12,845 bases of DNA from Oehlia diaphana (lineage: Eukaryota > Glomeromycota > Glomeromycetes > Glomerales > Glomeraceae): contig QZLH01000032.1 in the NCBI GenBank assembly GCA_003833135.1, positions 168,814 through 181,658 of the forward strand. The letters are read 5' to 3'. The notes under the pieces were generated by a model. It saw only the letters and a program-made list of their open reading frames with translations, was not told the origin of the DNA and did not search any database. Both the position numbers and the translations under genes were made by a program. Of this stretch, positions 8,521 to 12,845 are shown piece by piece (position 1 is the first letter of the stretch; every line of letters starts with the position of its first letter).

Positions 8521-8915
8521 AAATCTATTGATTTTAATAATTAATAAAATGTGATACTAATTTTTTTTTTTTAAAAAAAAATTACAGTTATACAGATTCA
8601 AATAGTGAAGGTGATGAATAATTTAATTATACTACAAATTTACAAATTTCTTACAAAATATATGAATGTAATAAAATATTACAAATTATGATTAATTAAT
8701 AATAGCTACAATTTAAAACATTGAAAAATTGTCTTAAATTTTAATAAATCTTACAAAAATTATACATTTAAATATTAGTAAAAACTAAACTCTACAAATA
8801 TTGAATGGAAATTGGACAATAATTACAAAAACTAAATAAAAACTGTACAATTTTCATACATTGACTTTTTACTGGGGGTATGTTATCATTTTTCGGAACC
8901 TTGTTGTCTATCCTC
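8521..8915. other. AT-rich stretch, nothing recognised
   Basis: T-run and A-run at about 8561-8582, then low-complexity A/T sequence with stops in all frames. Confidence 0.5.
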
Positions 8916-8917
8916 TA

Positions 8918-8991
8918 CTAGATTCTCTTATACTGCATCTGATATTTATCTTGTAATTCCTTCCTTGCCTCCTCCGTTAACGACATCCTTC
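8918..8991 (-). pseudogene. Exon-like remnant, 22 codons after a TATAG acceptor
   Basis: On the minus strand a TATAG acceptor-like site ends at 8992 and is followed by GAAGG and an ATG at 8986-8984. This gives MSLTEEARKELQDKYQMQYK plus two residues, then two consecutive TAG codons at 8920-8915. The peptide is hydrophilic, helix-prone and rich in charged residues, with codon content unlike the surrounding A/T DNA. The frame then continues beyond the stops for a few plausible residues (RIDNKVPKND). I read it as the last exon, or a fragment, of a gene whose other exons I cannot find. The function is unknown. Confidence 0.35.
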
Positions 8992-9025
8992 CTATAAAAT
9001 ATTTTATCCGTTATTTCTGTAAAAA

Positions 9026-9124
9026 TTCCGTAATAATGGGCCTTTCGCGGATTTATTCACGGAAAATGATCCGTGATATAAGATGATTAATTCCGAAATT
9101 ATGAGCCTTTTATGGAAAAAAAGA
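9026..9124. repeat. Diverged 65-bp-spaced direct repeat
   Basis: TTCCGTAATAATGGGCCTTT (9026-9045) and TTCCGAAATTATGAGCCTTT (9091-9110) are aligned copies with 16 of 20 bases shared by eye. Both are followed by a GG plus A/T-rich tail. Between them is a perfect small hairpin, TCACGGA-6 nt-TCCGTGA (about 9057-9076). No gene is attached. Confidence 0.55.
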
Positions 9125-9149
9125 TGGAATATTACAGTAAAAATGGATC

Positions 9150-9578
9150 GACTTTTTTATGGGGCCTTAAAAAATTAGTTTTTGTCGGCGGAGTATATCC
9201 AATCACCTATAAGGGAATCCTTACTTTATAAGAATGTGGATCATGGAATCGTAAATGTATTATTCAATAACATAATTGAAATGAGTAAAAACCGGTAACT
9301 GATTAGTTCAAATATATTATAACAGATTATTTCGAAAAAATGTTTAATAGTTAAATAATAATTTTATTATAAAAAGTATTACCAAATTAGTAAATATAGT
9401 TATGTTTTTCGCAAATAATAATAAAAATTATGAAAGTTACTATAATGAGTAATTTGATTATAGTTTTGAATTACATTACATCGGTAAAATTTTTTGGTAA
9501 ATAATTTTCCGAAAAATTAAAATTTTTTGTTTTAATTATTAATGATGTCATATTTCTAGAAAATAATTAATTATGCAA
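9150..9578. other. AT-rich stretch downstream of the secreted-protein gene
   Basis: No coding frame or repeat recognised. The part near 9500-9578 would be the 3' flank of the minus-strand gene ending at 9631. Confidence 0.5.
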
Positions 9579-9630
9579 CTAGAGAAACATATTTAATTGG
9601 TTCACATCTTCATAATATCCAAATAAACGA

Positions 9631-10049
9631 TTAACAAGATCTTTGTTCAAAAGTCCAATCATCAACATTGCCATATATACCATAACAGGTATTTTCATTA
9701 AAAGGTCCTCGTACTTTCTGTTTCTCGAAACTACCTTGAACTTTAGCATGAACTGTGTACGTTTGGTCTGGAAAATTAATAGTTTCATAGCCATCTTCAG
9801 AGTCGGAACCTTCACTACAATCATGGTAATCTTTGTCACCGGCTATGCGATTACCATTTGAATCCTCTATCCAAATTCTACATCAAATCCGTGGTGACAG
9901 TAAATGCTATACATTAAACCAAAAAATTGAATCATTAGAAAAGAAAATGGAGAACTGAACATATTGAATGTAAGGACTTTACCTTTAACGTCCATTATAT
10001 AGAAACACATGAAAAAGACAGTAAGAAGGTAAAAGCTTTGAAGTTTCAT
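9631..10049 (-). CDS. Small secreted cysteine-containing protein, two exons, possibly frame-damaged
   Basis: Exon 1 (10049-9983, 22 codons plus 1 base) encodes MKLQSFYLLTVFFMCFYIMD then VK, a clear signal peptide. The intron starts GTAAAG at 9982 and contains a TCTAATG branch-like word. Exon 2 carries EDSNGNRIAGDKDYHDC, then GYETINFPDQTYTVHAKVQG, then Cys in NENTCYGIYG, and ends RSC with TAA at 9633-9631. With the acceptor GGATAG (exon 2 from 9866, intron 116 bp) the frame is intact: 100 aa, with three cysteines after the signal. The better-looking acceptor TATAG (exon 2 from 9906, intron 76 bp) gives a natural-looking AFTVTTDL start but then a TAG and one excess base near 9889-9893. So the gene is either spliced to the distal acceptor or newly frameshifted. 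The fold looks beta-rich and the protein is probably extracellular; the family is not recognised. A TATATAA word lies near 10186-10192, and A at -3 of the ATG is favourable. Confidence 0.72.
9867..9982 (-). other. Intron of the secreted-protein gene (two possible acceptors)
   Basis: The donor GTAAAG (9982-9977) follows AAAG. Candidate acceptors are TATAG ending at 9907 (76-bp intron, preceded by a T-rich tract and TCTAATG) and GGATAG ending at 9867 (116 bp). Only the second preserves an uninterrupted frame. The first has the stronger context. Transcript reads would decide. Confidence 0.6.
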
Positions 10050-10054
10050 ATTAG

Positions 10055-10160
10055 TTAATGTTGTTCGATAGACCTGAGGCAGTAGTATTTTGGGAAGTTA
10101 TCAATTTGGGAGTTTAAAGTTTCAATCTCAGCTTCTTTTTCTAAGCGTAGTAAGTTGATT
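10055..10160 (-). pseudogene. Coiled-coil exon-like piece abutting the secreted-protein start
   Basis: After a TTTTACAG acceptor-like site (AG at 10162-10161) the minus strand reads INLLRLEKEAEIETLNSQID, then NFPKYYCLRSIEQH and TAA at 10057-10055. Hydrophobic residues at 3-4-3 spacing (I12, L15, I19, F22 of the piece) and many Glu/Lys suggest a short coiled coil. It is the kind of piece found at the ends of large coiled-coil proteins, but no upstream exon could be found. The stop lies 5 nt before the ATG of the secreted-protein gene, in another frame. This leaves no room for a separate promoter unless this stretch is itself that gene's 5' leader. A remnant of a neighbouring gene or chance coding look are alternatives. 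Confidence 0.35.
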
Positions 10161-10380
10161 CTGTAAAACAAAATTTTGGTAGCAGTGGTTATATATAATT
10201 TCAAAAACCTAGATTTTCAACGATTTTCTGCCAAGTGCCAAGAGCTATTACTTGACTTGATTCACTTTGTTCATTTAAATCAATCTATAATTGACAAAAA
10301 AATTCGCATATCCCGACCAAAGGAGTATGGGGTTCATTTAAAAAAATATATTCATCATATTAATACATTAATTAAATAAT

Positions 10381-11284
10381 ATTATTGTCTTTTTTTAAGA
10401 AATAGGAGGCGATTAATCTTGCCACGTGAATAAAGTTAGCCTAATAACCGAAAATATTAAAAATAAATTTTCTCCTTATCTATTGCCTATTGATAGTCTC
10501 CCAAATATCTTATTATTTATTTTACTCAATTATTTATGAATTTTACTATATTTAGGATATCAAAATTTTTTTATACTCATTTAAATAATTTTAGTTTTAC
10601 GATACTGTCAGCATTTTACCGACATGAATATTACCTTAATAGTTCCTTACTGCGTTTTAATTTCAAATTTTTTGATTACAATTAAGAAACATTCCTACAA
10701 ATATGCATATACCGTTCACTTCGTAATTTTGAAGTTAGTTTTTCTTTGTGAATAGTTAACAGAATATATTTTTATTTATTGATATGGTATGAATTATATG
10801 ATAGTTGACTGTAACTGTATTCTTGTTTAAATCGTGTTTAACTAGCATAATATAACATAACCGATACATTACAAAGAAATATGGTGTATATTCGTTAGCT
10901 GTTGTTAATTTACCCTTTCCAAAAAAAATAATCCTGAGTCATCAATTATCACGAACGCTATTTGTTTTGTACATTCCGAAAACAAATAATGTAATTAGCG
11001 AATTTTTTCCTTATCTAGAATATAACCATGTCTATTAATATTAACCCTTAAAAGTGTTTCCGAATTTAAAAACATTAATAAAATATGTTTCGGTTAATGA
11101 CCAGAAATCTTACCAAAAACGTGATAACAGTAAAAAAACGAAATGTATATTATTTGGGCTCATGTAATAAATATCTAAAAAAGCACCATTTTCTTAATTT
11201 TTGTTTTATAAATCGGACAAAATGGTGCTCTTTTAGACGTTTTGTATACATAATCATAAATATGAAACGAATTAGGAAGGAGTA
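10381..11284. other. AT-rich stretch, no convincing gene
   Basis: A plus-strand frame opens at 11085 and runs into the dyad array. Its first 65 codons (Lys/Asn/Phe-rich) lack any recognisable feature. Elsewhere stops are dense. CCACGTGA occurs at about 10421-10428. Nothing else is seen. Confidence 0.5.
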
Positions 11285-11285
11285 T

Positions 11286-11430
11286 CCGAACTTTTCGCTG
11301 AAGTCCAATTTACAGAAGCCCTATTTTGCTGAAGCAAATTTCGCCGAAGGGATGTTTCACGGAAATGCCATTTTCCCGAATAGACATTTTACCGAAGGCC
11401 ATTTCGCCAAAGCCATTCCGGCGAAGGAAC
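11286..11430. repeat. 15-16 bp tandem array of TTCGCCGAA-type dyads, about ten units
   Basis: Units of 14-17 bp share the form ATTT-C-CCGAAG-C. Their GAA (or its variant) falls at 11288, 11300, 11315, 11331, 11346, 11362, 11378, 11394, 11408 and 11423. The best unit, ATTTCGCCGAAGGGA (11338-11352), contains TTCG-C-CGAA, a 9-bp dyad. Because the period is near 15 and stop-free, both strands are open. The plus frame reads FAEANFAEGMFHGNAIF with five-residue periodicity, and the minus frame also shows a repeat. I treat both as consequences of the array, not as proteins, though a pentapeptide-like coding use in the 132-codon frame 11085-11483 cannot be excluded. Confidence 0.8.
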
Positions 11431-11439
11431 TGGAGTTTG

Positions 11440-11661
11440 AACCGGTTGCACAAACTGGTTGTAAATTCGGTTTCCAACAATGATTCGGTTTTCATATTTT
11501 TTTGAACCATTGTCACGTGATCACTTGTGATCGACATTCGACATGAAAATTCATTCGGAATTTGTTTAAATTACGTATAAAAAAATTGACCCAGAATTAT
11601 GAATTTAGCTGAAATTATGGGTTGCTTGGTAAAAATCAGGTTGAATCGGGTCAAACCGGTT
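11440..11661. repeat. AACCGGTT words and CACGTGATCAC palindromes
   Basis: AACCGGTTG (11440-11448) is followed 13 bp on by AACTGGTTG (11453-11461), and AACCGGTT recurs at 11654-11661. Between them, GTCACGTGATCAC (about 11512-11524) joins two palindromes, CACGTG and GTGATCAC, and is followed by a second GTGATC. These may be remnants of a tandem repeat or protein-binding sites. No gene is linked. Confidence 0.4.
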
Positions 11662-11781
11662 GAAATTTAGTTTAGTTAGCTTGGACGAAAAGCCTGTGTA
11701 ATGTGTCTACCTTTATTATCTTAATTAATTTGTCGATCATACTACTAACATGAAATTCAATATATGGTTAGTTTAATGTCT

Positions 11782-11846
11782 AAGCTTGAAGCTTGAAGCT
11801 TAAGCTTAAGCCTAAGAATATGCTTCAAGCTTCAAGCTTCAAGCTT
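11782..11846. repeat. Symmetrical AAGCTT array with perfect 20-bp inverted arms
   Basis: The left arm AAGCTTGAAGCTTGAAGCTT (11782-11801) and right arm AAGCTTCAAGCTTCAAGCTT (11827-11846) are perfect reverse complements separated by 25 bp. Each arm is three 7-bp steps of the palindrome AAGCTT, joined by G on the left and C on the right. The centre adds GCTTAAGCTTAAGC (11798-11811), a 14-bp perfect palindrome. The sequence can fold as one hairpin or as many small ones. Confidence 0.92.
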
Positions 11847-11849
11847 CAT

Positions 11850-12151
11850 GATTTGGAGCCGCAGTCAGCTTCTCTGTGGATGACAGGTTAAATATATATC
11901 AAAAAAAAGGAAAATTTGATAAAATAAAAAAACAAAAAATGATGTTCATGTGTGTAATGATGTACGTAACAAAATGGTAAAATGATAGACAATAAATGAT
12001 TATTTTATTTGCTATGATAAATATTAAATAATTATTTATTTATTTTTTTTTTTTTTCATTATAATATTTTGTTATTTTTATTTATTTATTTATTTATTTT
12101 CTTTTTTTTTAATAAAATAAAAATAAGGTTATCTTTATCGCAAATATATCA
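11850..12151. other. AT-rich stretch with T-run and (TTTA)n microsatellite
   Basis: After a short GC-richer bit (GGAGCCGCAGTCAGC, about 11856-11870) the sequence is low complexity. There are T-runs at about 12041-12056 and 12102-12110 and a (TTTA)n tract of five to six units at about 12076-12100. No coding frame is seen. Confidence 0.65.
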
Positions 12152-12285
12152 TTTTTGATTCACAAAGCGGATTTTTTTGATTCACCAAATTGTGTAACCA
12201 ATCGCTGTACTTTTTTGATTCAGGAGCTGTACGTTCTTTGTTTTATAACACGTGTTTTCTAAATAACAGTACATAAAAGTTTACA
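12152..12285 (+). promoter_or_regulatory. Promoter-like region with three TTTTTGATTCA copies
   Basis: The 11-mer TTTTTGATTCA occurs at 12152-12162, 12174-12184 and 12212-12222. GCTGTAC occurs at 12204-12210 and 12226-12232, flanking the third copy. The palindrome AACACGTGTT lies at about 12246-12255, and a CATAAAAG TATA-like word sits about 15 bp before the start codon of the 109-aa gene. TGATTCA resembles half of an AP-1/bZIP site (TGAxTCA). Tandem identical words just upstream of an intact frame suggest binding sites. The (T/A)-rich tract before 12150 would be a nucleosome-poor flank. Confidence 0.5.
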
Positions 12286-12615
12286 ATGGATAATATGAAT
12301 GAAACTAATTATAGTGAAAGTATTAAATATAATAATATTGATAATACAGTAAATGTACCGTTTGGTCGTGCTGCAGATTGGTACATTAATAATGTACCTA
12401 TGCTAAAAATTTGCCGCTTAAAACACCAAAGTCGACAAAAAACCCCACAACTTGTAAAAGAAGGATTTATCAAAATTGAACGTGCTCCAAATGCTGTTGA
12501 TTTTTTAGAGTGGAAAACTAAAGAAGGAGCTGTAAAATCAATAAATAGAGTTGACGATATAATAATATTGACTACGGAGAGACAACAATTGTTACAAGAT
12601 ATTCAATTGGATTAA
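12286..12615 (+). CDS. 109-aa protein of unknown function
   Basis: An uninterrupted frame from ATG (12286) to TAA (12613-12615), with good initiation context (ACAATGG, A at -3, G at +4). The first 22 residues are Asn/Tyr/Asp-rich and probably disordered. Residues about 25-44 (PFGRAADWYINNVPMLKICR) and the later runs GFIKIERAPNAVDFLEW and SINRVDDIIILTTERQQLLQ have balanced, folded-protein composition. There is no signal peptide, and the only hydrophobic strand (IIIL, about residues 92-95) is too short for a membrane span. Third codon positions are A/T-biased as expected for this DNA. I do not recognise the family. The neighbouring GC-rich block starts immediately after the stop, so the gene may belong to, or have captured, a mobile element. 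An alternative is a first exon of a longer gene, but no good donor site is seen before the stop. Confidence 0.62.
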   Translation: MDNMNETNYSESIKYNNIDNTVNVPFGRAADWYINNVPMLKICRLKHQSRQKTPQLVKEGFIKIERAPNAVDFLEWKTKEGAVKSINRVDDIIILTTERQQLLQDIQLD

Positions 12616-12845
12616 AAAGGATCGATTATGCTGTACTGCTCCGGGGATGGAAATAATTGCCAGAGAACATGTTGGTGGTATAGGCACCCCAGCCAAATGA
12701 TCGACATAGTTTATAAGCTAGAGTTTTGTGCACCAGATCCTAGCTTATAAACTACCCATGGGCATATACAGCCCACGGGATCTGATTGGTCTAAAAGTAA
12801 GGATATTATTGTCCATAATAACGGACCATACTGGACCTCACCATC
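12616..12845. mobile_element. GC-richer structured block, probable dispersed element (cut by window end)
   Basis: By hand count 100 of 230 bases are G or C, about 43%, against clearly under 30% elsewhere. It holds a perfect 15-bp inverted repeat TAGTTTATAAGCTAG/CTAGCTTATAAACTA (12707-12721 and 12740-12754, 18-nt loop). Directly next to it is a second stem CCCATGGGC/GCCCACGGG (12755-12763 and 12771-12779, one mismatch, 7-nt loop). Further on lie TGGTC/GACCA (12787-12791 and 12824-12828) enclosing TTATT/AATAA. The minus strand has a 23-codon ATG frame (12816-12745), MDNNILTFRPIRSRGLYMPM plus three residues, then TAA. The compact folding, base composition and abrupt left edge suggest the end of a transposable element or a structured RNA gene. 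I have an unverified impression that this sequence is common in Rhizophagus genomes. It is not a tRNA: no cloverleaf is seen. Confidence 0.5.
12707..12779. repeat. Two directly adjacent hairpins
   Basis: Hairpin 1 (12707-12754) has 15 perfect pairs and an 18-nt loop containing the palindrome GTGCAC. Hairpin 2 (12755-12779) begins at the very next base and has 8 of 9 pairs with a 7-nt loop. No unpaired base separates them, so they could stack coaxially as RNA. Hairpin 2 is followed by ATCTG and no T-run. Confidence 0.9.

Noticed and set aside
9643..9861. Plus-strand 72-codon frame and the unspliced minus frame 9579-9839
   Set aside because: Both overlap exon 2 of the secreted-protein gene in other frames. 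The spliced minus frame has far better protein quality.
10176..10379. Plus-strand 67-codon frame
   Set aside because: The peptide looks moderately protein-like (residues about 25-60), but there is no recognised motif and no promoter. It starts beside the minus-strand coiled-coil piece. Left out for lack of support.
11310..11537. Minus-strand 75-codon frame with repeated FGE/FGK words
   Set aside because: A by-product of the stop-free dyad array.
12616..12845. tRNA or tRNA-derived SINE head
   Set aside because: No A-box/B-box pair at the right spacing and no cloverleaf could be folded; GATCGA words alone are not enough.

Overview
This window looks like nuclear DNA of an AT-rich eukaryotic microbe, most likely a fungus of the arbuscular mycorrhizal (Glomeromycotina, Rhizophagus-like) type. 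The seen evidence is very AT-rich intergenic DNA full of A and T homopolymers, a Sel1-repeat gene built from near-identical 108-bp units, a short GT-AG intron (76 or 116 bp) in a small cysteine-containing secreted-protein gene, and many decayed gene fragments and mobile-looking repeats. The taxon is an inference from style; no rRNA, tRNA or other marker gene is present.

Layout. Positions 1-807 (minus) hold the first 269 codons of a Sel1-repeat (SLR) protein that runs off the left edge. From 808 to about 6110 there is no convincing gene. This stretch holds a GATAA-rich patch (1690-1930), a 17-bp minisatellite with dyad units (2116-2200), two local duplications (3374-3486 and 3586-3678), a pair of inverted, diverged copies of a roughly 55-bp sequence (about 4115-4165 and 4861-4917), and a cluster of TCCAGT/TCCGGT words (4489-4660). 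At 6114-6734 (plus) lies a broken protein-coding relic with an RRM-like N-terminal part and a charged C-terminal tail. From 6735 to 8370 nothing firm is seen. A GC-richer structured block sits at 8380-8520.

On the minus strand three gene pieces follow: a small exon-like remnant (8918-8991), a spliced gene for a small secreted cysteine-containing protein (9631-10049), and a coiled-coil exon-like piece (10055-10160) ending only 5 nt before the secreted protein's start codon. At 11286-11430 is a 15-16 bp tandem array of TTCGCCGAA-like dyads, and at 11782-11846 a symmetrical AAGCTT array with 20-bp perfect inverted arms.

The right end (plus) has a promoter-like zone with three TTTTTGATTCA copies, an intact 109-codon gene of unknown function (12286-12615), and, starting right after its stop codon, a block of about 43% GC with two adjacent strong hairpins (12707-12754 and 12755-12779). 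That block is unlike the rest of the window and is probably part of a dispersed element. No operon-like cooperation is expected. The Sel1 gene, the secreted-protein gene and the 109-aa gene appear to be independent units in repeat-rich accessory sequence.
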